DNA of 64,000 nucleotides from NCBI RefSeq assembly GCF_001423405.1, contig NZ_LMNS01000001.1, positions 500 to 64,499 on the forward strand. The letters run 5' to 3'. Under the pieces are notes generated by a model. That model was not told the origin of the DNA, searched no databases, and saw nothing but the letters and a program-made list of their open reading frames with translations. The stretch comes from Methylobacterium sp. Leaf123 (GTDB taxonomy: Bacteria > Pseudomonadota > Alphaproteobacteria > Rhizobiales > Beijerinckiaceae). The number at the start of each line of letters is the position of its first letter. Within the stretch, counting starts at the first letter, position 1. Positions 44,963 to 54,944 of this stretch are shown in pieces. The translations under genes were made by a program, and so were the position numbers.

Positions 44963-46801
44963 ATGGACGACCACAAGCCGATCGAAACCCCTGACGGCCC
45001 CGCCGTGGACACGCCCGGCATCGGCGCGCGCCGCTACGAGACGCCGCCGACCGAGCTTCCGATCACGGAGGCGGAGGCCGCGCGGGCCGCCGGGCTCGCC
45101 CATAACGAGCACCTGAAGATCGCCAGCGGCTATCTCCGCGGCGGGCTCGCCGACGGGCTGCTCAAGCACGCCACCGGCGCGATCTCCGAGGATGACGGCC
45201 AGCTGGTCAAGTTCCACGGCATGTACATGCAGGACGACCGGGACATCCGGGCGGAGCGCACGAAGAAGAAGCTCGAGAAGGCCTACAGCTTCATGATCCG
45301 CCTGCGCATCGCGGGCGGCGTCATCACGCCGAAGCAGTGGCTGATCCTCGACAACATCGCCACGACCTATGCCGGCAGCGCCCTGCGGGCGACGACCCGG
45401 CAGACGTTCCAGTATCACGGCGTCATCAAGTCGAACCTCAAGCGCACCATGGCGGCGATCGACTCGGCGCTGCTCGACACCATCGCCGCCTGCGGCGACG
45501 TCAACCGCAACGTCATGGCCGCGACGAACCCCGCGCAGGCCGGCGCCCACAAGGTCGCGCTGCAGCTCGCCAAGGACATTTCCGACACCCTGCTGCCGAA
45601 GACCGGCGCGTGGCGCGAGATCTGGCTCGACGGCGAGCGCGTGGTCGGCGGCGAGGACGCGGCCGAGGTCGAGCCGGTCTACGGCAAGACCTACCTGCCG
45701 CGGAAGTTCAAGACCGTGGTCGCGGTGCCGCCCTCCAACGAGGTCGACATCTTCGCCCACGACCTCGGCTTCATCGCCATCCTCGACAAGGCGAACAAGG
45801 TCACGGGCTGGAACGTCACCGTCGGCGGCGGCATGGGCATGACCCATGGCGAGGCCGACACGTTTCCGCGCACGGCGGATGTCCTCGGCTTCGTGGAGCC
45901 CGAGGATGCGCTGAAGGCGGCGGAAGCCGTGATGACGGTCCAGCGCGACTGGGGCAACCGCAAAAACCGCAAGAACGCCCGGCTCAAGTACACGATCGAG
46001 CGCTTCGGCCTCGACGCGTTCCGGACCGAGGTCGAGAAGCGGATCGGCAAGAAGCTCGGCGCGCCCAAGCCCTTCACCTTCGACGGCAACGGCGACCGCT
46101 ACGGCTGGGTCGAGGGCGATGACGGGCGCCACCATCTTACGCTCTACGTGCCGTCGGGCCGGATCAAGGACATCGAGGGCGGGCCGCAATTCCTCTCGGG
46201 CCTGCGCCGCATCGCCGAGGTGCACGAGGGCGACTTCCGCCTCACCGGCAACCAGAACGTCATCATCGCCAACGTGCCCGCCGGCAAGCGCGCCGAGATC
46301 GACGCGCTGGTCGATGAGTACGGCCTGACCCGTGGGGCTTCGGCCCTGCGCCGCAATTCCATGGCCTGCGTCGCGCTGCCGACCTGCGGCCTCGCACTGG
46401 CCGAGAGCGAGCGCTACCTGCCGGATCTCCTCACCGAGCTGGAGGAAAGCCTCGCCCGCCACGGGTTGCAGGACGAGCCGATCACCATCCGCTCGACCGG
46501 CTGCCCGAACGGCTGCGCCCGGCCCTTCATCTCCGAGATCGGCCTCGTCGGCCGCGGCCCTGAGCGCTACCACCTCTATCTCGGCGCCGCCTTCGACGGC
46601 TCCCGGCTGAGCAAGCTCTACCGCGAGGACGTGCTCGCCAGCGAGATCAGGGACACGCTGGAGCCGCTGTTTGCCGCCTATGCCAAGGACCGGCAGCCCG
46701 GCGAGCACTTCGGTGACTTCGTGATCCGCGCCGGCTTCGTGGCCAAGACCAGCAACGGCCCGGACTTCCACGAGCATACGGGCCCGCTGCGGGCGGCCTG
46801 A
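44963..46801 (+). CDS. cysI: Sulfite reductase hemoprotein subunit
   Basis: 612 residues from ATG 44963. This is the siroheme/[4Fe-4S] enzyme reducing sulfite to sulfide. It has LRATTRQTFQYHGVIK and KNRKNARLKYTIERFG blocks for siroheme, and the cluster Cys motifs ACVALPTCGLALAESER and STGCPNGCARP. The frame is open upstream to 44807, but that part is translated repeat sequence. A terminator follows. Confidence 0.95.
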   Translation: MDDHKPIETPDGPAVDTPGIGARRYETPPTELPITEAEAARAAGLAHNEHLKIASGYLRGGLADGLLKHATGAISEDDGQLVKFHGMYMQDDRDIRAERTKKKLEKAYSFMIRLRIAGGVITPKQWLILDNIATTYAGSALRATTRQTFQYHGVIKSNLKRTMAAIDSALLDTIAACGDVNRNVMAATNPAQAGAHKVALQLAKDISDTLLPKTGAWREIWLDGERVVGGEDAAEVEPVYGKTYLPRKFKTVVAVPPSNEVDIFAHDLGFIAILDKANKVTGWNVTVGGGMGMTHGEADTFPRTADVLGFVEPEDALKAAEAVMTVQRDWGNRKNRKNARLKYTIERFGLDAFRTEVEKRIGKKLGAPKPFTFDGNGDRYGWVEGDDGRHHLTLYVPSGRIKDIEGGPQFLSGLRRIAEVHEGDFRLTGNQNVIIANVPAGKRAEIDALVDEYGLTRGASALRRNSMACVALPTCGLALAESERYLPDLLTELEESLARHGLQDEPITIRSTGCPNGCARPFISEIGLVGRGPERYHLYLGAAFDGSRLSKLYREDVLASEIRDTLEPLFAAYAKDRQPGEHFGDFVIRAGFVAKTSNGPDFHEHTGPLRAA

Positions 46802-46818
46802 TCGGCCCGGCGCGATCG

Positions 46819-46864
46819 AGCGCATCGTCCTGGAGACCGGATCCGGGACGATGCGCTTATTTTT
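46819..46864 (+). terminator. Rho-independent terminator of cysJI
   Basis: A 12-bp stem (46819-46830 with 46846-46857) followed by a T-rich tail (TATTTTTG) begins 18 bp after the cysI stop. Confidence 0.85.
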
Positions 46865-46967
46865 GTATTTGCATCACCTCTTTCCGAACGCCGGCAATCA
46901 CCGTTCGGGTCGATCCTCTACCCTCGGAGACGGCCCGGTGCTCGCGAGCCGTCCCCGAAGCCGAATC

Positions 46968-49148
46968 TCACCATGAGACCCGAGCCGTCACCAGCGCCTG
47001 GAAGGGCTCGCCGACGGCTACCAGCACGTTGCTGGCCCCCGAGGACGGGTAATAGGTCTCGTCGAGGAAGTTCTTGAGGTTGAGCTGGAGCGCGGCCGGG
47101 AGGCCGTTCACGCTGGTCCGGTAGCTCAGGAAGGCATCGCACACGACGTAATCGGGCAGGGTGAAGGTGTTGGCCGCATCGCCCGGCCGCTCGCCGACAT
47201 AGCGCGAGCCCATCCCGACTTCGAGGAAGCCGTCGCCGAACTGCACCGAGCCCACGGTCGTGGCCGGGGCCACGAGCCCGACCTGATGCGTCACGAAGAG
47301 CGTTGCGGTCGTCCGCGGCGTGTTGAGCAACTGGTTTCCGGCCAGCAACGGATCCTCGGTGACGATGGCATCGGTGAATCCGTAGCTGCCGATCACCGAC
47401 CAATCCGGCAGGATCTGCCCCGCCACGTCGAGTTCGAAGCCGCGCGAGCGCGCCTTGCCGGCGGTCGCCGCCGTGCGGATGCCGTTCACGACCTGCGTGA
47501 CGAGCACGTTGGTCTTCTCGGTGTCGAAGACCGCGCCGGTCACGAGCAGGCCGGTCCCCAACTCCGCCCTGACGCCGACCTCCCAAGCGTCGCCCTCCTC
47601 GGGCAGCAGCGCCCCGGTGCGATCGAGGTCGGTCACGTTCGGACGGAAGGACTGGGTGTAGCTGCCATAGACCGAGAGGTGAGGGGCGATTTTGTAGACG
47701 AGGCCCGCCCGCGGCAGCGGCTTGATCCCGTTGATATCCGTCGAGACGACGGCCGGGACCCCTGCAAAGGCGAGTTGATCGAAGAACTGCGCGCTCGCCC
47801 CGGCCACGAGGGTGAGCTGATCGGTGAGATGGATCGAGTCCTGAAGGTAGAGGCTCGTGTTGATGAGCCGGTCGCGGTTGTTGCTCGCCGGCAGCGACAG
47901 GCGGTTCGAGGCGGCGATCTGCCCGTAGACCGGATCGAAGACGTTGAAGCCGTCCTGGTTGGCGCCCCGGTAGCTCTCCCGGCGATAGTAATCGACGCGC
48001 TCGTGCATCGCCCCGACCAAAAGGTCGTGGCGCAGGCCCAGCGCCTCGAACCGGCCCACGAGATCCACGCGGGCAACCTGGGAGTTGAAGTCGGCGCCGC
48101 GGGTCGCGTCGGCCCGGCGGGTGAGGAAGCCGGTGGCCGCGTTGTAGGAGACCGGACGGATCTGGTTGTCGTCGTAGGTCAGGTTGCTGGCGGTGAAGCC
48201 GACCTGCATCTTCCAGGCGTCGTTGAAGCGGTGCTCGATATCGAGGCTGCCGAGATGGCTCATCGCCTCGACCCGGCTCAGGGCCTCGTCGAAGCGCCGC
48301 TCCCGCGGGACCCGAAGGGGACGGCCGGTGCGGGGATCGAAGGTCGTGCCCCGGTCGAACGGGATGTTGTAGTGGGCGAACTCGTAGCCGATCGTGACGG
48401 TGGTGTCGTCGCCCCGCCATGTCAGCGAGGGCGCCGCGACCTGGCGCTGGATCGTGCCGAAGTTGCGCCAGTAATCGTAGTCCTGCACGTCGCCCACGAT
48501 CCGGTAGGCGAGGTTGGTCCCCTCGATCGGCCCGGTCAGGTCCGGCTGGATGATCGCGCCGCCGAAGCTCGTCGCCGTGACGTCGAGGCTGTTCCGCCGG
48601 GTGAAGAGCGGCCGCTTCGACACGAGGTTGATCAGGCCGCCGGGTTCCGAGATGCCGTAGAGCAGCGAGGCCGGCCCCTTGAGCACTTCGACCCGCTCGA
48701 TGCTGTGGCTGAAGTTCTGCTGGAGAACCGTGCGGCGCCCGTCGCGCAGGATCGAGCTGTCGCGGGTGGTGCCGAAGCCGCGGCGGACCACACCCTCCTG
48801 CGTGCCGCCGAGGCTGTTGGTCTGGGCGATGCCGCTGACGTTGCGAAGGGCCTCGTCCAGGCTGAGCACCCGCTGGTCGCGCAGGACGGCCTGGGAGACG
48901 ACGGCGATGTTGGCCGGGGTGTCGAGCAGCGGCGTCTCGGTGCCGGTTCCGAAGCTGCTGCGCCGCGGCTGGTAGCCGATTGCGGCGGTGCCGTCGCCGG
49001 TCACGGTGAGTTCGTCGAGCGTGACGCCGGCCGCCGGCTCCTGAGCCTGGGCGGTGCGGGCTGAGACCAAGAAACTCGTGGTCGACAGCAACAACAACAG
49101 CGTGGCTGCCATGCAGCGACGCTGCACGATCACGCAGGAAATCCGCAT
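46968..49148 (-). CDS. TonB-dependent siderophore receptor (ferrichrome-type)
   Basis: 726 residues. A signal peptide (MAATLLLLLSTTSFLVSART, then AQAQ) precedes a plug domain (LLDTPANIAVVSQAVLRDQRVLSLDEALRNVSGI; HSIERVEVLKGPASLLYGISEPGGLINLVSKRP) and a beta-barrel ending in the outer-membrane signature LVTARVSW (terminal aromatic residue). It should import ferric siderophores using TonB energy. The ATG at 49148 is kept; ATG 49112 is an alternative. The upstream region has an 8-bp inverted repeat. Confidence 0.92.
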   Translation of the reverse strand: MRISCVIVQRRCMAATLLLLLSTTSFLVSARTAQAQEPAAGVTLDELTVTGDGTAAIGYQPRRSSFGTGTETPLLDTPANIAVVSQAVLRDQRVLSLDEALRNVSGIAQTNSLGGTQEGVVRRGFGTTRDSSILRDGRRTVLQQNFSHSIERVEVLKGPASLLYGISEPGGLINLVSKRPLFTRRNSLDVTATSFGGAIIQPDLTGPIEGTNLAYRIVGDVQDYDYWRNFGTIQRQVAAPSLTWRGDDTTVTIGYEFAHYNIPFDRGTTFDPRTGRPLRVPRERRFDEALSRVEAMSHLGSLDIEHRFNDAWKMQVGFTASNLTYDDNQIRPVSYNAATGFLTRRADATRGADFNSQVARVDLVGRFEALGLRHDLLVGAMHERVDYYRRESYRGANQDGFNVFDPVYGQIAASNRLSLPASNNRDRLINTSLYLQDSIHLTDQLTLVAGASAQFFDQLAFAGVPAVVSTDINGIKPLPRAGLVYKIAPHLSVYGSYTQSFRPNVTDLDRTGALLPEEGDAWEVGVRAELGTGLLVTGAVFDTEKTNVLVTQVVNGIRTAATAGKARSRGFELDVAGQILPDWSVIGSYGFTDAIVTEDPLLAGNQLLNTPRTTATLFVTHQVGLVAPATTVGSVQFGDGFLEVGMGSRYVGERPGDAANTFTLPDYVVCDAFLSYRTSVNGLPAALQLNLKNFLDETYYPSSGASNVLVAVGEPFQALVTARVSW

Positions 49149-49457
49149 CGGCCCGGTCTCTTCTTTGGTTGAGTCCGGACTGTCATTTGATGGTTTGGTG
49201 TCTAAATCAAATGATATCTTTTATAACTTTTCTAGATCAATGATTTAATGCTGTGGTTCATGAGGTATTTTTCAAAGATGTATTGAATTGCATGGGCGCA
49301 ATAGCAGTCAAGTTCCGCCATTGCCGAATGTCACTGTTTTCTGGTGTCAATCCTCCCGAAGGGGCGCTCCGGCAGGGCCGGAAAGGCGCCCGCCGAAGCC
49401 CGGATCCATCATCCTGAAGTAATCAGGCAGAATCGGGCTCACCCGCAGCGAGTGGGG
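49149..49457. other. 309-bp intergenic region, AT-rich promoter area
   Basis: This lies between the receptor (minus) and panC (minus, ending 49458). The first ~150 bp are markedly AT-rich, as expected of an iron-controlled promoter. No gene is visible; the rest may hold the panC 3' region. Confidence 0.45.
49184..49213. promoter_or_regulatory. 8-bp inverted repeat upstream of the siderophore receptor
   Basis: CATTTGAT (49184-49191) and ATCAAATG (49206-49213) are perfect inverted arms around a 14-nt spacer, about 36-65 bp upstream of the receptor start. They could be an operator for an iron regulator (Fur, Irr or RirA type). The match to any of their known boxes is not clear. Confidence 0.35.
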
Positions 49458-50312
49458 TCAGACCGGCACCGCCACGTTGTCGATGAGCCGCGTCTTGCCG
49501 AGATAGGCCGCCACCAGCACCCGCGCCTCCCGCTCGGCCCGTGAGACGGGCTGAAGCGTGTGCGCGTCGCGGACTTCCAGATACTGCACCGGGCCGAACC
49601 CCGCCGCCTCCAGGGCCGCGACGCCCTCGGCGATGAGCGGAGCCGCCTCGGCGCCGCGGGCGAGGCGCTCGGCGATGTCAGCGAGCACCGCATGCAGGCG
49701 CGGCGCGATCTGACGTTCACGCGGGTCGAGGTAGCGGTTGCGCGAGGAGAGGGCGAGGCCATCCGCCTCGCGCAAGGTTGGAACGCCCTCGATCGTGACC
49801 GCCATGTCGAGGTCGCGGACGACCGAACGGATCACCTGCAATTGCTGGAAATCCTTCTCGCCGAACAGGGCGATGTCGGGCTGCACTTGGTTGATGAGCT
49901 TGGTCACGACCGTGGCGACGCCGGAGAAATGGCCGGGCCGGACCGTGCCGCACAGGCCCTCCGCCGCGGGGCCCGGCTCGATGCGCGTCGAGAACCCCGT
50001 CGGGTACATGGTCTCGACGGAGGGGAGCCACGCCGCATCGGCCCCGGCCTGGGCGAGCAGCGCCACGTCGGTCTCGGTGTCGCGCGGGTAACGCGAAAAA
50101 TCCTCGTTCGGACCGAACTGGGTCGGGTTCACGAAGATGCTGACGATGGCCCGGCGGCCGATCGCCTTGGCATGCGCTACAAGAGCGAGGTGGCCCGCAT
50201 GCAGCGCCCCCATGGTCGGCACCAGCACGATCCGGTCGCCGCCCTTCCGCCACGCATCGACCTGCGCACGCAGAGCCTCAAGGGTGTCGAAGCGGAGGGT
50301 CGTGTCGGACAT
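49458..50312 (-). CDS. panC: Pantothenate synthetase
   Basis: 284 residues. It condenses pantoate with beta-alanine using ATP. The HIGH-type motif VPTMGALHAGHLALV is at residues ~31-45, with FVNPTQFGPNEDFSRYPR, FGEKDFQQLQVI and LREADGLALSSRNRYL (KMSKS-equivalent) following. Length agrees with the family. panB is not adjacent in this window. Confidence 0.95.
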   Translation of the reverse strand: MSDTTLRFDTLEALRAQVDAWRKGGDRIVLVPTMGALHAGHLALVAHAKAIGRRAIVSIFVNPTQFGPNEDFSRYPRDTETDVALLAQAGADAAWLPSVETMYPTGFSTRIEPGPAAEGLCGTVRPGHFSGVATVVTKLINQVQPDIALFGEKDFQQLQVIRSVVRDLDMAVTIEGVPTLREADGLALSSRNRYLDPRERQIAPRLHAVLADIAERLARGAEAAPLIAEGVAALEAAGFGPVQYLEVRDAHTLQPVSRAEREARVLVAAYLGKTRLIDNVAVPV

Positions 50313-50387
50313 GGGGCGGCTCGGAGCAGGAAAACGCGCCGCACAGGTAAGCGCCCCCGCCGCCGGATGCCAGCGGGGCGGCTCCCG

Positions 50388-50747
50388 TTATGGGCAATAG
50401 CGCAAGGGCCGGTCGAACGGGTCGTCGTAGCCGGGGCCGGGGCGGAAGCCGTAATAGCTCGGCTTACCCAGTCCGTATTCCGAGCCGACATAGCTCGGAT
50501 CGTAGGGGGCGTTGGTCGGCACCGGCACGATGCGCGGGGCGCAGCCGACGAGAGGGCGGGGCAGGGGGCGGGGCGGCCGGTCGCCGTCTGCATCCCCGTC
50601 GCCCCGCGGGAAGAAGCGCGGCGCCAAGGGCGCTCCCACGGGCGGGCCGGGCTCGAACACCGGCAGGTCGGCTGCAAATCCGGGACCGGCGAAGAGGCCG
50701 AAAAGGGCGAGGAGAGCGCCGCGCACCCGCTGCCGACCGGCCGTCAT
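50388..50747 (-). CDS. Secreted Pro-rich hypothetical protein
   Basis: 119 residues with a signal peptide (RGALLALFGLFAGPGFA, cut before ADLPVF) and a proline/glycine/tyrosine-rich mature part (RPPRPLPRPLVGC, YGLGKPSYYGFRPGPGYDD) with two Cys. No domain recognised. Confidence 0.65.
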   Translation of the reverse strand: MTAGRQRVRGALLALFGLFAGPGFAADLPVFEPGPPVGAPLAPRFFPRGDGDADGDRPPRPLPRPLVGCAPRIVPVPTNAPYDPSYVGSEYGLGKPSYYGFRPGPGYDDPFDRPLRYCP

Positions 50748-51012
50748 CGCATCACTCTCCCACTCCGTCCCACGATGCCTTGCAGCTTATGGTGAACGGA
50801 TCGTTATCGCGCGGCGCGCTCACGCAAGGCACTCGCTTGAAGCGATCACCCTGATTTTCTTACGGCCTCAATCGCCGGCGCCCGCCTCCGCGGGCTTAGG
50901 CTTCCGCTCCGCTCGATACTTTCCGGGGCTCACGCCCCAAAAAGTCCGCTCCGCGCGGCGCTCTTCGCGCCGCGAAGCCGCTCATGCGGCTTCGAGCGAT
51001 CGCGCTACGCGC

Positions 51013-51618
51013 TCACACCCGCGGATAGACGATGACGGAGAGATAGGTCATCGGCGTCTTGATGAGCTTGGCCGGGCCGTGCAGGCCGTTCGAATCGAAC
51101 ATCAGCGCGTCGCCGGCTGCCAAGTGATAGTCCTGGCCCGAGTGATGGTAAATCACCTCGCCGGTCAGCATGTAGATGAACTCCGTCCCGACATGGCGGA
51201 AGCTCGTATAGGCCTCGGCCTCGTCCTGCAGGGTGATGAGATAGGGCTCCACCACCACGTCGCCGCGGATGCCGGCGCCGAGGAGCTCGTAGAGATGCCC
51301 GACCTTGGTGCCGCGCCGCTCGATCGGCACGCCCTGGCCGCGCTTCACGTAGCTGCAGTCACGGGTCTCCTCGAAGGCGGCGAAAAGGGCGGTGATCGGC
51401 ACGTTGAGGGCCGAGGCGATCGCGTTGATCGAGGCGAGCGAGGGCGAGATCGCCCCGTTCTCGATCTTGGAGATCATGCCCGGCGAGATGCCGGCCGCGC
51501 TGCCGAGATCGGCCACCGACAGGTCGCGCTCCCGCCGCAGCAAGCGGACTTGGTGGCCGAGCGCCTTTTCCAGGGGGCGCTCCTCCGCGACGGGCGCATT
51601 CGACGCTGTGTTCAGCAT
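51013..51618 (-). CDS. XRE-cupin transcriptional regulator
   Basis: 201 residues from ATG 51618. An HTH_3 domain (LGHQVRLLRRERDLSVADLGSAAGISPGMISKIENG) is joined to a cupin domain (VGTEFIYMLTGEVIYHHSGQDYHLAAGDALMFDSNGLHGP) that likely binds a small-molecule effector. Such proteins typically control amine, amino-acid or sugar metabolism; the target here is unknown, since the neighbouring genes give no pathway hint. Confidence 0.88.
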   Translation of the reverse strand: MLNTASNAPVAEERPLEKALGHQVRLLRRERDLSVADLGSAAGISPGMISKIENGAISPSLASINAIASALNVPITALFAAFEETRDCSYVKRGQGVPIERRGTKVGHLYELLGAGIRGDVVVEPYLITLQDEAEAYTSFRHVGTEFIYMLTGEVIYHHSGQDYHLAAGDALMFDSNGLHGPAKLIKTPMTYLSVIVYPRV

Positions 51619-51720
51619 GGATCCCTGGCTGCTCCTTCCGCCGTCACGGCGCGAAATGATTATGGTACAGGATTTCGACGCCGCCACCGGCAACGGCTGG
51701 ATGAGGACCGAACCAGTCGA

Positions 51721-52788
51721 TCACCATCCCGGTTCAAGCCCCCCGTCGTCGCGGTCTGGCTGCTCGGACCTGCTTTCGGGCCCGGAGTTGAGGTTCGCGG
51801 CCGCTCGGCGCAGCGCGGCGGGAAGGGCCGAGAGATCGTCGGCATCGAAGCGCAGGTTCGGCAGCCTCTCGGCCACCATCCCGGCGACGAGCTTGGCTTG
51901 CGCCGCGTCGCGCTGACGCTTGGCCGGTGCCCGATCCGCCCTGGCCGCGAGCCACGCCTTGTGGAGAGCGAAGGCGCGCGGATCGGGGACCGCCATGTCG
52001 AGCGGATATCCGCGATCATCGATCACGACCACCCGCTGTTTCGGACTGTTCACGAGCCAGGCCAATCCCTCGATCTCGACAGCGTGAAGATCGTCATCGC
52101 CGCCGAGACGGGAGTGGCCCGCTTCCGCGAAGCGGTTTCCGGAAACCGGCTTGATCCGATCGACCATGAATCCGTCCCGGTTCACGGCCCGGAAGCTCCT
52201 GCGACCCATGAGCGAGAATGACGTGTCTGCTTTTCGCAAAAGCCCGAGCAGGCCCTCTGACGAGACGGCAGGCGCGGCGATTTTGAGCGACCGGCGAGCA
52301 TCAAGGAGCAGATCGACGTCACCGGTCGCGACCAAGCCGCTGTCGATCCGGACCCCCGCCATGCGCTCGTAGGCATAGAGCGCGTTCGTACCGACGACGT
52401 GGATCGCCCGTCCGAGCAGTCCCGATCCGTCGAGCTGACGCAGCACGCGCGCGCCGATGAGCGGCACACGGCCGATCCCAAGGGCCCGGTTGACCGGAGC
52501 CATTTCATCGAGCCGGGTGGCGAGGCCGCGAACCAGATCGCGCTCGCGCGCCCGCCCGTTCCGGAAGCTTTCGTAAGTTTTCTCGGTTTCGGGAGATTTC
52601 GGGCCGAGCGAACGGCTCACGCCGTGAACTTTTCGGTACAGGTAGGTGCCGCCCGCGATCGTCTTCCACGACATCGAGCCGGGAAAGCGTGCATCGAGTT
52701 CGCTGCGCGCGGATCGATAGCCGTTGAATACCTGCTCCGCATCGATCGCCTGACGGATCTGCTCGTTACGCAAGCTTCTGAAAAGCAT
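51721..52788 (-). CDS. Nucleotidyltransferase-fold protein (GSU2403 family)
   Basis: 355 residues. The central part carries VGTNALYAYERMAGVRID and ATGDVDLLLDARRSL, the Gly-Thr-Asn and Asp-x-Asp motifs of the GSU2403-type minimal nucleotidyltransferase family, followed by DRIKPVSGNRF and VDDRGYPLDMAVPDPRAFALHKAWLA. The family is known only from sequence; biochemical function is not established. The N-terminus (residues ~1-110) is helical and of unknown role. It lies 103 bp upstream of the XRE-cupin gene. Confidence 0.8.
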   Translation of the reverse strand: MLFRSLRNEQIRQAIDAEQVFNGYRSARSELDARFPGSMSWKTIAGGTYLYRKVHGVSRSLGPKSPETEKTYESFRNGRARERDLVRGLATRLDEMAPVNRALGIGRVPLIGARVLRQLDGSGLLGRAIHVVGTNALYAYERMAGVRIDSGLVATGDVDLLLDARRSLKIAAPAVSSEGLLGLLRKADTSFSLMGRRSFRAVNRDGFMVDRIKPVSGNRFAEAGHSRLGGDDDLHAVEIEGLAWLVNSPKQRVVVIDDRGYPLDMAVPDPRAFALHKAWLAARADRAPAKRQRDAAQAKLVAGMVAERLPNLRFDADDLSALPAALRRAAANLNSGPESRSEQPDRDDGGLEPGW

Positions 52789-52994
52789 GCATTTAACCCC
52801 ATCGGATGCAACAGCGCGCCTTTGAGGGTTAAGTATGGACCGCTGGCGTGAGAAGCGGAAGTGCTCCTCCCAAGTGCTTGTACCAGAACGGCTTAACTCC
52901 GCGACTTCTGCTTTACGGGATTGCGGGGTTAAAGCGGTGCGGCAGGGGCCGGAATGCTAGGCGCCGCGCGAGGCCGAGCAAGGTCCGATGAAGC

Positions 52995-53029
52995 AAAAAG
53001 GGGACCGGCGCTGCCCGCGCCGGTCCCCT
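52995..53029 (-). terminator. Rho-independent terminator of ssb
   Basis: On the minus strand, GGGGACCGGCGC pairs with GCGCCGGTCCCC around a 5-nt loop and is followed by TTTTT. It lies 30 bp after the ssb stop. Confidence 0.9.
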
Positions 53030-53058
53030 CACAGAGCCGTTCCTTGGTCCAAGAGATC

Positions 53059-53628
53059 CTAGAACGGAATGTCGTCGTCGAGGTCGTAGTTCGGCTTGGC
53101 GCCGCCGCCCGAGGAGGGCCGGCGATCGCCACCACCGCCACCGCCACCGGAGCGGCTCGAGCCGTAATCGTCGCGCCCGCCGCGGTCGCCGCCGCGATCA
53201 CCACCCCGGTCGCCGCCGCGGCTGATCTGGCCGCCGCCGTCGTCCTCGCCCGCGAAGTCGCCGCCGCCACCACCGCCACGGCCGTCGAGAATCGTCATCT
53301 CGCCGCGGAAGCGCTGAAGCACCACTTCGGTGGTGTACTTCTCCGCGCCCGACTGGTCGGTCCACTTGCGGGTCTGGAGCTGGCCCTCGATGTAGACCTT
53401 CGAGCCCTTGCGCAGATACTGCTCGGCCACCCGAGCGAGGTTGTCGTTGTAGATCACGACCGAGTGCCACTCGGTCTTCTCTTTGCGCTCGCCCGACGCC
53501 TTGTCCTTCCAGGACTCCGACGTCGCGATGCGCAGGTTCACCACGGGGTCGCCCGAGGCCAGACGCCGGGTCTCGGGATCGCGCCCGAGATTGCCGACCA
53601 GAATCACCTTGTTGACGCTGCCCGCCAT
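53059..53628 (-). CDS. ssb: Single-stranded DNA-binding protein
   Basis: 189 residues. OB fold at the N-terminus ([77 protein letters not shown]), a Gly/Arg/Asp-rich flexible linker with [15 protein letters not shown] repeats, and the acidic protein-interaction tip DLDDDIPF. Essential for replication, repair and recombination. Confidence 0.96.
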   Translation of the reverse strand: MAGSVNKVILVGNLGRDPETRRLASGDPVVNLRIATSESWKDKASGERKEKTEWHSVVIYNDNLARVAEQYLRKGSKVYIEGQLQTRKWTDQSGAEKYTTEVVLQRFRGEMTILDGRGGGGGGDFAGEDDGGGQISRGGDRGGDRGGDRGGRDDYGSSRSGGGGGGGDRRPSSGGGAKPNYDLDDDIPF

Positions 53629-53834
53629 CTCATCTCTCCATCCGGTCCGATCTCACAGGGCATTGTACGTCACGCCCGCGATGGCCGCGACTCTTGAGCG
53701 TGCCGCTTCATCTCGGCAAGCCGTCCGCGGCCGTTGTGCCCGCTAACCACCGCGTGCCGTGGTCAGCGTCAATGTTCTATCTCTGTTCTCATTGCGCGAC
53801 AAGCGGCGTCTCGCTCGTCGAGGCGCGGTCCCAG

Positions 53835-54851
53835 TCAGGCGACCTTCACGACGAGCTTGCCGAAATTGGCGCCCCGCAGCATTCCGGCGAAGGCGGCCGG
53901 CGCGTTCTCCAAGCCCTCGACCACGTCCTCGCGCGCCTTGACTCGCCCGGCCCGCAGCCAGCCGCCGACATCGCGCACGAAGTCGCCCTGCATCGCGGCA
54001 AAATCCGAGACGATGAAGCCGCGCAGCGTCAGCCGCTTGGTGAGGATGGCGCGCATCAGCACCGGTGAGCGGTCGGGGCCGGCGGGGAGTTCGCTCAAAT
54101 TGTAGCTCGCGACGAGACCGCAGACCGGCACCCGCGCGAAATCGTTGAGAAGCGGCAGCACCGCGTCGAACACCGCCCCGCCGACATTCTCGAAATACAC
54201 GTCGATCCCGTCGGGACAGGCGCGGGCTAGCGCGTCGGGGAAGTCGGCGGCGCGGTGGTCGATCGCCGCGTCGAAGCCCAGCGTCTCGGTTAGATAAGCG
54301 CATTTCTCCGCGCCCCCGGCGATGCCGACGGCCCGCGCGCCCTTGATGCGGGCGATCTGGCCGACCAGCGAGCCGACCGGCCCGGTGGCGGCGGCGACCA
54401 CGACGGTTTCCTTCGGCTGCGGCCGGCCGATCTCCAGAAGCCCGGTATAAGCGGTCATGCCGGGCATGCCGAGGACGCCGAGGAACTGGCTCGGCGGCCC
54501 GTCGGCGGGGTCGATGCGCCGCAGATTTTGGCCGTCCGAGACGGCGAATTCCTGCCAGCCGGCATAGGCCAGGACGAGATCGCCCTCGGCGAAGGCCGGG
54601 TTCTCCGAGGCGACCACCTCGCTCACCGTCTGGCCGACCATGGTCTCGCCGATCTCGACGGGCTTGGCGTAGGATTTCGCCGCGCTCATCCGCCCGCGCA
54701 TATAGGGGTCGAGGGAGAGCCAGCGGGTCCGCAGCAGCACCTCGCCCTGTTGCGGCGTGGGGGTGCGCCCTTCTTCCAAGCGGAAATGTTCGGGCTTCGG
54801 CTCGCCATGTGGGCGCGCGGCCAGCACGATCCGACGGTTGACGACTGCCAT
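53835..54851 (-). CDS. NADP-dependent oxidoreductase, MDR (CurA/leukotriene-reductase) type
   Basis: 338 residues from ATG 54851 (GGAGGG upstream). Medium-chain dehydrogenase family without zinc: LSLDPYMRGRM near residue 50, GMPGMTAYTGLLEIG, the NADP-binding VVVAAATGPVGSLVGQIA and VYFENVGGAVFDAVLPLL. Such enzymes reduce alkenals or similar alpha,beta-unsaturated carbonyls. The true substrate is unknown. Confidence 0.88.
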   Translation of the reverse strand: MAVVNRRIVLAARPHGEPKPEHFRLEEGRTPTPQQGEVLLRTRWLSLDPYMRGRMSAAKSYAKPVEIGETMVGQTVSEVVASENPAFAEGDLVLAYAGWQEFAVSDGQNLRRIDPADGPPSQFLGVLGMPGMTAYTGLLEIGRPQPKETVVVAAATGPVGSLVGQIARIKGARAVGIAGGAEKCAYLTETLGFDAAIDHRAADFPDALARACPDGIDVYFENVGGAVFDAVLPLLNDFARVPVCGLVASYNLSELPAGPDRSPVLMRAILTKRLTLRGFIVSDFAAMQGDFVRDVGGWLRAGRVKAREDVVEGLENAPAAFAGMLRGANFGKLVVKVA

Positions 54852-54944
54852 GGAGCCCTCCGGGGTTTGTTCGGGGTGGAACCGGGCAGATGGGTCGCGC
54901 GCTGGTTCCGGCAATGCATGGCAGCACAGCCGTGGAGATTCGCG

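Noticed and set aside
44696..46825. Long minus-strand frame over cysI
   Set aside because: Antisense shadow of cysI; composition is Arg/Val/Asp-rich without domain signatures.
47286..49064. 592-residue plus-strand frame over the siderophore receptor
   Set aside because: Antisense shadow with no recognisable motifs.
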